Below, one piece after another: positions 15,392 through 22,955 of a stretch of DNA of 33,696 nt. This DNA comes from Acinetobacter sp. MB5 (lineage in GTDB: Bacteria > Pseudomonadota > Gammaproteobacteria > Pseudomonadales > Moraxellaceae). The position numbers and the translations under genes were made by a program. Below the pieces are notes generated by a model. It was not told the DNA's origin. It worked only from the letters and a program-made list of their open reading frames with translations, and did no database searches. The first letter of the stretch is position 1. Every line of letters begins with the position of its first letter. The DNA lies in NCBI RefSeq assembly GCF_003261585.1, contig NZ_POVU01000025.1, forward strand, positions 1 through 33,696. Direction: 5' to 3'.

Positions 15392-16801
15392 CTACATTTT
15401 TGCTGAATAAATACTTTGTACAAGCTGTTCTAAAGCATATTGAATGCGCTCATCCATATCAAATGAGCAATTAATCCGAATGAAATTCTGTGAAGAAACA
15501 TCTAGGCGAAACAAGCTACTGGGTGCGATGGCAATACGTTGTTGTAATAGCTGTTGATATAAAACTGTACTATTTACATGCTCAGGCAATTTAATCCATA
15601 AGAAATAGCCACTGGAATAATAATAAATTTCACAATCTTGAGATAAATGATCTTTTAAAAACTGATAAAACACCTGTTTGTTTTGTTCGAGCTTTAAACG
15701 TAATTGCCGCAAATGTTTTTCATAATGATGACTCGATAAAAAATCGACCAAGGCATGCTGTACCAAGGTACTGGCAGATAGGGTGCTCATCAGTTGTAAG
15801 TGCTGAATAGCATTGGAAAATTTACCGACATGTACCCAGCCAATGCGTGTCCCCATTCCGATGGTTTTGGAAAATGAAGAACAATGCAGCACATAGTTAT
15901 GCTGGTCAAAGTATTTCATTGGTAAGGGTTTTTGTGCGCCGTAGTACAGTTCCTGATAGACATCATCTTCGATCAGATAGACCTGATGTTCATGCAGTAA
16001 TTTGGCAATCTCAAACTTGATTTCATTACTGACGGTAAAGCCAATCGGGTTGTGTGTATTGAGCATCAGCCAGCAGACTTTAATCGGATATTGATTCAAC
16101 GCAGCTTCAAAAGATGCCAGATCAAAGCCATGTTGTGGATGCTCAGGAATGGTAATCACCTTCAAACCAAGGCGTTCTGCGGCTTGCCATGCGCCGTAGA
16201 AGATATTTTGTTGCAGCAGGATATAATCGCCTGCTTGGGTCAGTGCTTGTAGAGAAAGATTAAGTGCTTCCAATGCCCCTGAAGTAATTACAATATCATT
16301 GGCATCGGTTGGAATGCCTTGCAGGCTGTAACGGCTCGCAATAATTTTTCGCAGTTCCAGATTCCCTGGCGGCATACTATCCGAATTTAGGTAGCTGCGT
16401 TTACGCTTGGCGTGTTGCGCAATAATCTGCATGAGCTTGCTGTTATAGAGCAAATCTGAACAAGGAAATGCCGAACCGAGCGGCACAACATCTTCATCCT
16501 GCATGGCTTTTAAGAAATTAAAAACCTGAGAGTTAATTTCAATATGAGCGTTGAGACTGGTTTCAGGATGATGCGCCAGTTCCTGTGTAGCCAAATTCCC
16601 TGCGACAAAATAACCCGATTTCTGTTTGGAATAGACCAAGCCCTGCGCTTCAAGCTCCTGATAGGCGTTCAGCACAGTCATTAAACTAAAACCTGAACGC
16701 TGTACCTGTTCACGCAAGGATGGAAGTTTACTGTGGGCTTGCCATGAACCATTTTCAATAAGTGCCCGTATGCTACGCGCCAGTTGTTCTGATTTATACA
16801 T
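15392..16801 (-). CDS. MocR-type regulator (GntR HTH fused to aminotransferase fold)
   Basis: A 469-residue protein. Residues 1-69 form a GntR winged helix (LPSLREQVQRSGFSLMTVLN, then LEAQGLVYSKQKSGYFV). Residues about 110-465 have the fold-type I aminotransferase signature, with the PLP lysine in SSFSKTIGMGTRIGW (about Lys312) and the N-P-x-G motif in LNTHNPIGF. MocR proteins (PdxR, GabR, TauR) use PLP adducts to control neighbouring metabolic genes and themselves. The target is not obvious here; the downstream YddG-like exporter is one candidate. An 11-bp direct repeat immediately upstream is a candidate binding site. Confidence 0.88.
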   Translation of the reverse strand: MYKSEQLARSIRALIENGSWQAHSKLPSLREQVQRSGFSLMTVLNAYQELEAQGLVYSKQKSGYFVAGNLATQELAHHPETSLNAHIEINSQVFNFLKAMQDEDVVPLGSAFPCSDLLYNSKLMQIIAQHAKRKRSYLNSDSMPPGNLELRKIIASRYSLQGIPTDANDIVITSGALEALNLSLQALTQAGDYILLQQNIFYGAWQAAERLGLKVITIPEHPQHGFDLASFEAALNQYPIKVCWLMLNTHNPIGFTVSNEIKFEIAKLLHEHQVYLIEDDVYQELYYGAQKPLPMKYFDQHNYVLHCSSFSKTIGMGTRIGWVHVGKFSNAIQHLQLMSTLSASTLVQHALVDFLSSHHYEKHLRQLRLKLEQNKQVFYQFLKDHLSQDCEIYYYSSGYFLWIKLPEHVNSTVLYQQLLQQRIAIAPSSLFRLDVSSQNFIRINCSFDMDERIQYALEQLVQSIYSAKM

Positions 16802-16809
16802 AATTTATA

Positions 16810-16875
16810 AAGGCAAACCCAAAGTTGGAAAATGATAGCTTCTTTCATCGTGCTTTATGTGTTTAAGGCAAACCC
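16810..16875. promoter_or_regulatory. Direct repeat in front of the MocR gene, candidate operator
   Basis: AAGGCAAACCC occurs at 16810-16820 and again at 16865-16875 in the same orientation, 55 bp apart start to start. MocR proteins are known to bind spaced direct repeats near their own promoters, and this pair lies within 75 bp of the MocR start codon. An inverted AGCTTCTTT/AAAGAAGCT also spans the region. Confidence 0.45.
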
Positions 16876-16899
16876 GATAAAAGAAGCTTCTCTCTTGTT

Positions 16900-17031
16900 T
16901 TAATGCAAACTGGCTTTGGCGAGTAGCAGTAAACTACGAAAAATTCCCGCAACGACAGCCAAACTCAAAAAGCCGAATAACCATAATACAATAAACCATT
17001 GCCATTGTTTGAGTTGCAGTCGTTTAGTCAT
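16900..17031 (-). CDS. DUF2474-like small subunit of CIO-type oxidase
   Basis: A 43-residue protein with one transmembrane helix (WFIVLWLFGFLSLAVVAGIF) after a short basic N-terminus MTKRLQLKQW. Short proteins of this pattern (DUF2474) follow cioAB/cydAB genes and probably play the role of CydX in stabilising the oxidase. The ATG at 17031 overlaps the last codons of cydB (ATGACTAA), so it is translationally coupled. The assignment is from size, topology and position; the family name is my recognition, not a search. Confidence 0.7.
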   Translation of the reverse strand: MTKRLQLKQWQWFIVLWLFGFLSLAVVAGIFRSLLLLAKASLH

Positions 17032-18016
17032 GATAACCCTCATCACCAATGCGTACTTTGTCTTTAAATACCCAGTATGCCAAAGCTGTGTACACCAAGA
17101 TAATTGGCAATAAAATACATGCGCCAATCAACGCAAACAGTTGACTGCTATACGGCGCGGCTGCCTGCCAAATCGTGACAGATGGCGGAATGATATTGGG
17201 CCACAGGCTAATCAGAAAACCGATATAAGCAAGCGTCACCAATGCCAGCATATACATAAACGGTTGATGTTCTAGGTGACGTTGACAGGCACGATACAGT
17301 TGATAACTCACAAAAATTACCAACACAGGCACGATACTCAAATAATAGATATTTGGTGCACTAAACCAGCGTGTTGCAATTTCAGCATGTTGCAACGGTG
17401 TATAAATACTGACGCCAAGGAAAATTATCAGCAATCCTAGCAGGAGTTTTGGCATCAATTGATACATACGTTGCTGAAGATCAGTTTCAGTTTTCATGAT
17501 CAGCCATGCGCAGCCCAAAGCAGCATAAACTAAGACCACCCCAAAACCTGTAAAGACAGAAAATGGCGTCAACCAGTCCCAAGCCTCTTGTTGTGGATGG
17601 ATGCCCTGAATATAAGCACCTAAAATCATGCCTTGGAAAAAACTGGCAAGCACTGATCCCCAAGTAAACCCCAAATCCCACAAATAGCGACTACGATGTG
17701 CCTTAAAACGAAACTCAAATGCCACACCCCGAAAAATCAGTGCAACCAGCATAAACATAATCGGTAAATACAGTGCTGACAGTACCATCGAATACACCAA
17801 TGGAAATGCAGCATATAACCCCGCACCACCCAACACCATCCATGTTTCATTACCATCCCACACAGGGGCAACCGTATTCATCATCACGTCACGTTGCTGC
17901 TTGTCAGTCACGACAGGAAATAAAATCCCGATACCGAGATCAAACCCGTCCAGAATCACATAAATCCAAACTCCAAGACCAATAATCCCGACCCAGATTA
18001 ATGACAAATCCATCAT
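17024..18016 (-). CDS. cydB: Cytochrome bd-type (CIO) quinol oxidase subunit II
   Basis: A 330-residue membrane protein matching CydB/CioB: MDLSLIWVGIIGLGVWIYVI followed by LDGFDLGIGILFP, WDGNETWMVLGGAGLYAAFP and FQGMILGAYIQGI. Length fits the cyanide-insensitive oxidase branch (about 335) rather than E. coli CydB (379). With CydA it forms the quinol:O2 oxidoreductase of the inner membrane, important at low oxygen or with cyanide. Its ATG overlaps the cydA TGA (ATGA), and it overlaps the small-subunit gene at its end. Calling it cioB would be equally valid. Confidence 0.9.
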   Translation of the reverse strand: MMDLSLIWVGIIGLGVWIYVILDGFDLGIGILFPVVTDKQQRDVMMNTVAPVWDGNETWMVLGGAGLYAAFPLVYSMVLSALYLPIMFMLVALIFRGVAFEFRFKAHRSRYLWDLGFTWGSVLASFFQGMILGAYIQGIHPQQEAWDWLTPFSVFTGFGVVLVYAALGCAWLIMKTETDLQQRMYQLMPKLLLGLLIIFLGVSIYTPLQHAEIATRWFSAPNIYYLSIVPVLVIFVSYQLYRACQRHLEHQPFMYMLALVTLAYIGFLISLWPNIIPPSVTIWQAAAPYSSQLFALIGACILLPIILVYTALAYWVFKDKVRIGDEGYHD

Positions 18017-19443
18017 GATTTTTTCTCCTCATCGAGATCTTCAGCATCGAGCATACTCATTGGACGCATTGGCGTTTTAAAATGCCCAACACCAGTCGCT
18101 TCCTGATGTTCCAAGGTTTGATGCTGTGGCCCTTTACGAATCAGTTTAAACAGGTAATAAAAACCGCTGCCGAACACAATGCTATACACCACCACAAAAA
18201 TCGTCAGGCTCAGTCCCACCTGTGGTGCAGACACCTGATGCGACAAACCATCAATGGTTTTTAGTAAGCCATACACCACCCACGGCTGACGCCCAACTTC
18301 TGTGGTGACCCAACCTGCCAGTAAGGCAATATAGCCACTCGCACCCATTAACATGGCGAAGCGCAGAAAGCCACGACTGTCATATAAACGCTGGCGATAA
18401 CGCAGCCACAATGCCAGTACCGACATCAACACCATCAGCATGCCCATTGACACCATGATACGAAAGCTCCAGAACACCAGTAAGGCATTGGGACGTTCAT
18501 CACGCGGGAAATCTTTCAGACCCGTCACAACGCCGTTCATTTCATGGGTTAAGATCAGGCTACCCAAATATGGCACACCCAGTTCAAAATGGTTCTTTTC
18601 TTGCTGCATGTCAGGAATAGCAAATAACAACAGTGGCATCGGCTCTTGATGATTGGTTTCCCAATGCCCTTCGATTGCTGCTAGTTTGGCAGGTTGATGG
18701 TGCAGGGTATTTAAACCATGCTGATCGCCCACCACCAGTTGCAGACTAGAGGTCAGCAAAACCATCCACAGCCCCATTGAAAATGAGGTTTTGACCAAGG
18801 CATCGCGGCGACCTTTGAGTAAGTGCCATGCCGATGACCCAGTGACCAGTAAGCCTGACACCAGAAATGCCGCAATGCCCATATGTGCAAAGCGATATGG
18901 AAAACTTGGATTAAAGACAATCGCCCACCAGTCTTTCGGCACTAAAATGCCATGTTCAAGGGCAATGCCTTGAGGGGTTTGCATCCAACTGTTAGAAGAT
19001 AAAATCCAGAACATAGAAATACATGTGCCGATGGCGACCATTAAGGTAGCAAAGAAATGGGCTTTTTCACTGACTCGCCCCCAGCCAAACATCATGATGC
19101 CCAGAAAGCCTGCTTCGAGGAAAAATGCACTCAGCACTTCATACGTGAGTAAAGGGCCTGTCACACTTCCCGCAATTCGGGAAAATTCACTCCAGTTGGT
19201 ACCAAACTGATACGCCATGACAATGCCAGACACGACACCCATGGCAAATGCCACAGCAAAAATTTTCAGCCAGTATTTAAACAAGTCCTGATAGAGCGGG
19301 TTGCGGCTACGCAGCCATTTCCATTCTAAAACGGCAAGGAAACAGGCTAAACCAATCGAAGTGGCAGGAAAAATAATATGAAAAGAAACGGTAAAGGCAA
19401 ACTGCATTCTTGCCAAAGCGAAAGCGCTCAAACCAAAATCCAT
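18013..19443 (-). CDS. cydA: Cytochrome bd-type (CIO) quinol oxidase subunit I
   Basis: About 476 residues from the ATG at 19443, which has GGAGG 7 nt upstream; a longer 489-residue reading frame lacks that support. Heme ligands are visible: His22 in FTVSFHIIFPATSIG, a histidine in YRFAHMGIAAF and a methionine in FWSFRIMVSMG. The motifs QPAKLAAIEG (quinol site Lys and Glu) and GRQPWVVYG are present. The quinol loop is short, as in CIO-type oxidases. First gene of a cydA-cydB-small-subunit operon. The upstream 300 nt show no obvious Fnr/Anr box, so its oxygen control is not visible. Confidence 0.92.
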   Translation of the reverse strand: MDFGLSAFALARMQFAFTVSFHIIFPATSIGLACFLAVLEWKWLRSRNPLYQDLFKYWLKIFAVAFAMGVVSGIVMAYQFGTNWSEFSRIAGSVTGPLLTYEVLSAFFLEAGFLGIMMFGWGRVSEKAHFFATLMVAIGTCISMFWILSSNSWMQTPQGIALEHGILVPKDWWAIVFNPSFPYRFAHMGIAAFLVSGLLVTGSSAWHLLKGRRDALVKTSFSMGLWMVLLTSSLQLVVGDQHGLNTLHHQPAKLAAIEGHWETNHQEPMPLLLFAIPDMQQEKNHFELGVPYLGSLILTHEMNGVVTGLKDFPRDERPNALLVFWSFRIMVSMGMLMVLMSVLALWLRYRQRLYDSRGFLRFAMLMGASGYIALLAGWVTTEVGRQPWVVYGLLKTIDGLSHQVSAPQVGLSLTIFVVVYSIVFGSGFYYLFKLIRKGPQHQTLEHQEATGVGHFKTPMRPMSMLDAEDLDEEKKS

Positions 19444-19764
19444 AATCACCCTCCCTGTACGAAAGTAGTGAATACGTTGCAAAGATTCATAACAGATGCT
19501 CTGTAAATGATGACTTTGTTATGATGCAGAGCACCCTGTTAAATTGTTAGATACAAAACAATGCTGAAAAAATATAACAGTTATCAGGAGAAATCTGCAG
19601 ATTATGGGGATTTCCTACTCAAAAAGTCAGGTTTTTATCGGTTTAAGTTGCATCTGCACTAAAAAATGGCTCATCTGTTATAGTTTTTTAGAACAGATTT
19701 GTATCTACTCAAAAAGCGGCATTTTTCTCAAAATAGCAGCAAGTTCTATTGAGGAATTACGCAC
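19444..19764. promoter_or_regulatory. Divergent region between cydA and a small membrane-protein gene
   Basis: This 321-nt region should hold the cyd promoter (minus) and the promoter of the 51-aa gene (plus). CTACTCAAAAAG occurs twice in direct orientation, at 19615-19626 and 19705-19716 (90 bp apart), each followed by a T-rich run. No TTGAT-N4-ATCAA Fnr/Anr site was found. Confidence 0.4.
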
Positions 19765-19920
19765 ATGAACAACGATGATGAAAACAAAAAACCAGTACAA
19801 AAGTATGCTGACAGCAGCATTTCTGACAAAGCCTTTAAAAACCTATTGTTTTGGTTTGCACTGTATACCGTACTGTTTTGTATTGGTGTGGTCTTCGCCG
19901 TTGGGGCGGACATGAAATAA
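19765..19920 (+). CDS. 51-residue single-span membrane protein
   Basis: The ATG at 19765 has GAGG 10 nt upstream, and the frame encodes a charged N-terminus (MNNDDENKKPVQKYADSSIS), then one hydrophobic helix (LLFWFALYTVLFCIGVVFAV) and GADMK before a TAA at 19918-19920. Coding character is good: balanced codons, a proper ribosome site and a sensible topology. The next gene starts 26 nt after the stop, or overlaps it as TAATG. I do not recognise the family. Its position, divergent from the cyd operon, could mean a respiratory or membrane-stress role, but that is only context. Confidence 0.65.
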   Translation: MNNDDENKKPVQKYADSSISDKAFKNLLFWFALYTVLFCIGVVFAVGADMK

Positions 19921-19946
19921 TGATCCAGCGTATACGGGAGCCACTT

Positions 19947-20750
19947 ATGTTCATCACGCCTGAACTACAACATTTGCCTCAGATTTTTAATTTACCGCAA
20001 CTCTCGGAAGCTGTGCAGCATCGTCTGAGCATGGAATACATGAATCTTGAGGGTGCGATTTTACGGGCAAAAGTGGTACGGGCGTTTGGACGGCAAAATC
20101 TGCATTATCTGATTCAAGATGCAGTACAGGAACAGGATGCCAACTTGGGATATGTATTTAGCCCCTTTATTTTTGCCAATTTGAATAAACCCTGCATCTA
20201 TAGCACGCCTCATACGACCAGTATTGACAATATTTTGGGACGTTTTGGCAAGATTCAGCATAAAGTCAAAACAGATTATGCCCTTGATGCCATGCAGATG
20301 TATGTCGATCTACAAGATCCGCATTTTGCTACTCTGGAGATTTTGCAATTGGGTGTGTTACGTGCTTTATGCCGACCCGATCTCAAGCATCTTTTTTTGA
20401 TCACTCAATGGACTGACTTTAATTACAGCGCAATTGCACAGATTGAGCAGTTTCTCAATGTGCAGATTCATATTATTCATTCAGCAGCACGGAGTGATCT
20501 GCCAGTACCAGCAGCCAGTGAGATTAAACTCAAAAAATTACTGTTTAAACATAAAGATGCTCAATATATAGCGCTCTGTGAATACTTTTCCAAGCAAAAT
20601 GCCGAGCTGCTGAAATGCTGTGACAGTTTAAAACTGGAACAAAATGCGCGACTGATCGAAGATATGTTCTATAGTGAACACATCTTCGAAAAAATGTCCG
20701 TCTATAGTGAATATATTCAGACGCTTTCACAAAATGCACTGCATGGCTGA
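19947..20750 (+). CDS. Unrecognised 267-residue protein
   Basis: The ATG at 19947 is preceded by GGGAG at 6 nt; an earlier ATG at 19920 would overlap the previous stop (TAATG) and is the alternative start. The protein is soluble-looking, with no signal peptide or membrane span. Visible features include SPFIFANLNKPCIYSTPHTT, LGVLRALCRPDLKHLFLITQ and a helical C-terminal half with cysteine-rich LLKCCDSLKLEQ. No domain is recognised. It follows the 51-aa membrane protein and is probably co-transcribed with it. It ends 9 nt from the convergent KfrA-like gene. Coding is well supported; function is unknown. Confidence 0.7.
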   Translation: MFITPELQHLPQIFNLPQLSEAVQHRLSMEYMNLEGAILRAKVVRAFGRQNLHYLIQDAVQEQDANLGYVFSPFIFANLNKPCIYSTPHTTSIDNILGRFGKIQHKVKTDYALDAMQMYVDLQDPHFATLEILQLGVLRALCRPDLKHLFLITQWTDFNYSAIAQIEQFLNVQIHIIHSAARSDLPVPAASEIKLKKLLFKHKDAQYIALCEYFSKQNAELLKCCDSLKLEQNARLIEDMFYSEHIFEKMSVYSEYIQTLSQNALHG

Positions 20751-20759
20751 ATATGCTAT

Positions 20760-21806
20760 TTAGCCATCAGCACATTTGTTCTGTAGCACTGCATCAGGTG
20801 TTTTAGCTGCAAACTGTTGTAATAGATGATTTAACTGCTCAGAAAACTGCTGTTGCAAATAGAGTTCAGACTGTGTTTGTTTAAGCTTGCCTTGGGTTTG
20901 CTCAAGCTGCTGCTGTAATGACTGGTGTGTATGTTCAGCTTGCTCTAAGATCTCTTGCTGCTGTTGAACTTGCTGCTTTAGCATTGAAAATTCTTGTGTC
21001 TGTTGTCGATATTCTTTTTTTAAATCAGCCAATTCACCTTGTTGTTGTTGATTCTGTTGCTGTAACTGCTGAACGTGATTGTGCTGTTGTTCTAGATATA
21101 CAGCTTGTTTGGTGTGTTCAGTGTGCAATACAGACAGCTCATTGTTTTTTATCACAATCGTCTGCTGTAACTGCTGAATTTCAGTCTGCAATTGTTGCAC
21201 CGCCTGATCATGACGCCGTAAATCTTGTTGACGCTGTTCCTTGACCGACTCTCGGTAATGCTCCAAAGCTTGTTGGGCATGTTGAAACTTATCTTCAAGT
21301 GCAACGCGGTGTTGTTCATTCTGCTGAAGTCTGTCTTTTAAATCAGTGGTTTGCTGCTCTAAACGATTTCGCAATATCGTTTCTTGTTGCAAGTTCTGCT
21401 GAAGTTGTTGCTGTGTCTGTATTAGCTCATCCACCTGAGTATTTTTCTGCTCAAGCTCTGCCTGAGTATCTGTCAATTGCACATTTAAGCGCTGTAGTTG
21501 CTGCTGTTGTTCTGTTTCACGCTGCTGCATTTGCACCTGAAACGCCTCAATTTTTTCTTGTGCTTCTTGGTGTAATTGCTCGGAAAGTCGTTGCACCAAA
21601 TTTTGCAGCGTTTCACTAATGGAGGGTTGGGCAATAACATCACCCTCTTCTTCCTCAAGCTCTTTTAAATACTTATGAATCGTGCTTTTGGAGCCTGTAT
21701 TCCCCAGTTCAATCCGTACAGCATCGACAGATGGATATTTTTCTTGTGCTAACAAGGTATCACGGGCTTTCTTGACTTGTTGCTTGCTGAGACCTGTACG
21801 GGACAT
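20760..21806 (-). CDS. KfrA-like DNA-binding coiled-coil protein
   Basis: About 348 residues from the ATG at 21806 (AGGTG upstream). Residues 1-60 (LSKQQVKKARDTLLAQEKYP, then GNTGSKSTIHKYLKELEEEE) match the N-terminal DNA-binding domain of plasmid KfrA proteins. The rest is a very Gln-rich coiled coil (about residues 70-340) with heptad-like QLQQ/QQQL patterns. KfrA proteins bind operator DNA, autoregulate and support plasmid segregation by forming extended structures. No partition or replication genes are nearby, so this is a chromosomal relative. It is divergent from a tyrosine recombinase, with palindromes in between that are probable autoregulatory sites. Confidence 0.82.
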   Translation of the reverse strand: MSRTGLSKQQVKKARDTLLAQEKYPSVDAVRIELGNTGSKSTIHKYLKELEEEEGDVIAQPSISETLQNLVQRLSEQLHQEAQEKIEAFQVQMQQRETEQQQQLQRLNVQLTDTQAELEQKNTQVDELIQTQQQLQQNLQQETILRNRLEQQTTDLKDRLQQNEQHRVALEDKFQHAQQALEHYRESVKEQRQQDLRRHDQAVQQLQTEIQQLQQTIVIKNNELSVLHTEHTKQAVYLEQQHNHVQQLQQQNQQQQGELADLKKEYRQQTQEFSMLKQQVQQQQEILEQAEHTHQSLQQQLEQTQGKLKQTQSELYLQQQFSEQLNHLLQQFAAKTPDAVLQNKCADG

Positions 21807-21829
21807 GCTGCACCTGAATATCATAATGT

Positions 21830-21846
21830 ATTATGTAATACATAAT
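21830..21846. promoter_or_regulatory. Palindromic operator candidate for the KfrA-like protein
   Basis: ATTATGT-AAT-ACATAAT is a perfect 7-bp inverted repeat 24 bp upstream of the KfrA-like start. Overlapping copies of CATAAT (21822-21827, 21841-21846, 21849-21854) extend the pattern. KfrA proteins are known autorepressors acting at repeats in their promoters. Confidence 0.5.
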
Positions 21847-22000
21847 AACATAATAAAAATAAGCTTCTTGATTTTATTTTTAAGTGAAAATAAAAGCTGG
21901 ATAATTAATGATTATCCTGTGTTATAGTGATTTGGACGAAATTAGGCAAATCTAGCATTACACTTCGGTATGCACGCTATATTGGAGCTAAAAACGCAAA

Positions 22001-22954
22001 ATGAATCGTCTGGATCAGTATTTACAGGCTGCAACACGGGAAAATACCCGAAAAAGCTACGCTTCTGCGCTCAGACACTACGAGGTGGAATGGCAAGGTT
22101 TATTGCCTGCGACTGCGGATAATATTGCTCAGTATTTGGCAGATCATGCTGAAACCTTATCAATTAATACATTAAAACAAAGACTTGCAGCACTATCGCA
22201 GTGGCATGTTGAGCAAGGCTTTCCCGATCCGACCAAAGCACCGTTAGTGAAGCAGGTCTTTCGCGGCATAAAAGCAGTACATCCTGCTCAGGAAAAACAG
22301 GCAAAACCTTTAGAAATCGTAGAGCTAGAAAACGTTGTTCATTATTTAGATCAGGAAATTGTGATACAGCAAACACAAGGAAATTTTGCACAGGAAATGC
22401 GTTTAAAACGCGACAAGTCTTTATTATTACTGGGTTTTTGGCGTGGTTTTCGTGGTGATGAACTCACCCGTTTACAGGTTGAGAATATTCAAGTTTCCCC
22501 TCAAGAAGGCATGCAATGCTTTTTGCCATTTAGCAAAACTGACCGACAGTTTCAGGGTCAAACATTCCAAGTTCCTGCATTAGCCAGACTTTGCCCTGTA
22601 CAAGCTTATACAGACTGGATCGAAATCAGTGGTTTAACAGAAGGTTTTGTATATCGAGGGATACATCGTTATGGCAAGTTGTCTGATCAGGGTCTGCATA
22701 TTGACAGTTTATTGCCTTTACTACGCAAGATCTTTGCCCAAGCGCAAATCGCAACACCAGAAAGTTATAGTACCCACTCATTACGCCGTGGTTTTGCCAA
22801 CTGGGCGAGTCAAAGTGGCTGGGATGTGAAAACACTGATGCAGTATGTCGGCTGGAAAAATGTCAACTCGGCATTACGTTATGTGGAAGCAGCCAATCCT
22901 TTTCAGGGATTTTCCAAGAATTGGCTGGAACATAAAAATGATGAGTCCTTTTAG
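22001..22954 (+). CDS. Tyrosine recombinase (site-specific integrase)
   Basis: A 317-residue protein. The N-terminal SAM-like core-binding domain covers about 1-95 (TRENTRKSYASALRHYEVEW). The catalytic domain shows the tyrosine-recombinase set: Arg151 in FRGDELTRL, Lys179 in FSKTDRQ, His259 and Arg262 in THSLRRGF, Trp285 in YVGWKN (in place of the second His) and nucleophile Tyr294 in LRYVE. All key residues are present, so it should be active. It is divergent from the KfrA-like gene and ends 1 nt from a convergent thioesterase gene. No attachment sites or mobile-element genes are seen, so it is not obviously the integrase of an island in this window. Confidence 0.88.
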   Translation: MNRLDQYLQAATRENTRKSYASALRHYEVEWQGLLPATADNIAQYLADHAETLSINTLKQRLAALSQWHVEQGFPDPTKAPLVKQVFRGIKAVHPAQEKQAKPLEIVELENVVHYLDQEIVIQQTQGNFAQEMRLKRDKSLLLLGFWRGFRGDELTRLQVENIQVSPQEGMQCFLPFSKTDRQFQGQTFQVPALARLCPVQAYTDWIEISGLTEGFVYRGIHRYGKLSDQGLHIDSLLPLLRKIFAQAQIATPESYSTHSLRRGFANWASQSGWDVKTLMQYVGWKNVNSALRYVEAANPFQGFSKNWLEHKNDESF

Positions 22955-22955
22955 T

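Noticed and set aside
16900..17127. Longer 75-codon version of the oxidase small-subunit gene
   Set aside because: The extra N-terminus is read inside cydB in another frame; the ATG at 17031 gives a clean single-span peptide coupled to the cydB stop.
19444..19764. Fnr/Anr box for the cyd operon
   Set aside because: No TTGAT-N4-ATCAA-like sequence was found on either strand.
20830..21540. Apparent CTGCTGTTG tandem repeats
   Set aside because: These are codon-level low complexity of a Gln-rich coiled coil, not a true DNA tandem repeat with constant unit.
20918..21619. Long plus-strand open frames opposite the KfrA-like gene
   Set aside because: They are by-products of Gln-rich CAG/CAA codons on the other strand and have no start signals or recognisable domains.
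22001..22954. Recombinase as integrase of a genomic island within the window
   Set aside because: No tRNA, att repeats, phage or conjugation genes are adjacent, and flanking genes look like ordinary chromosome.
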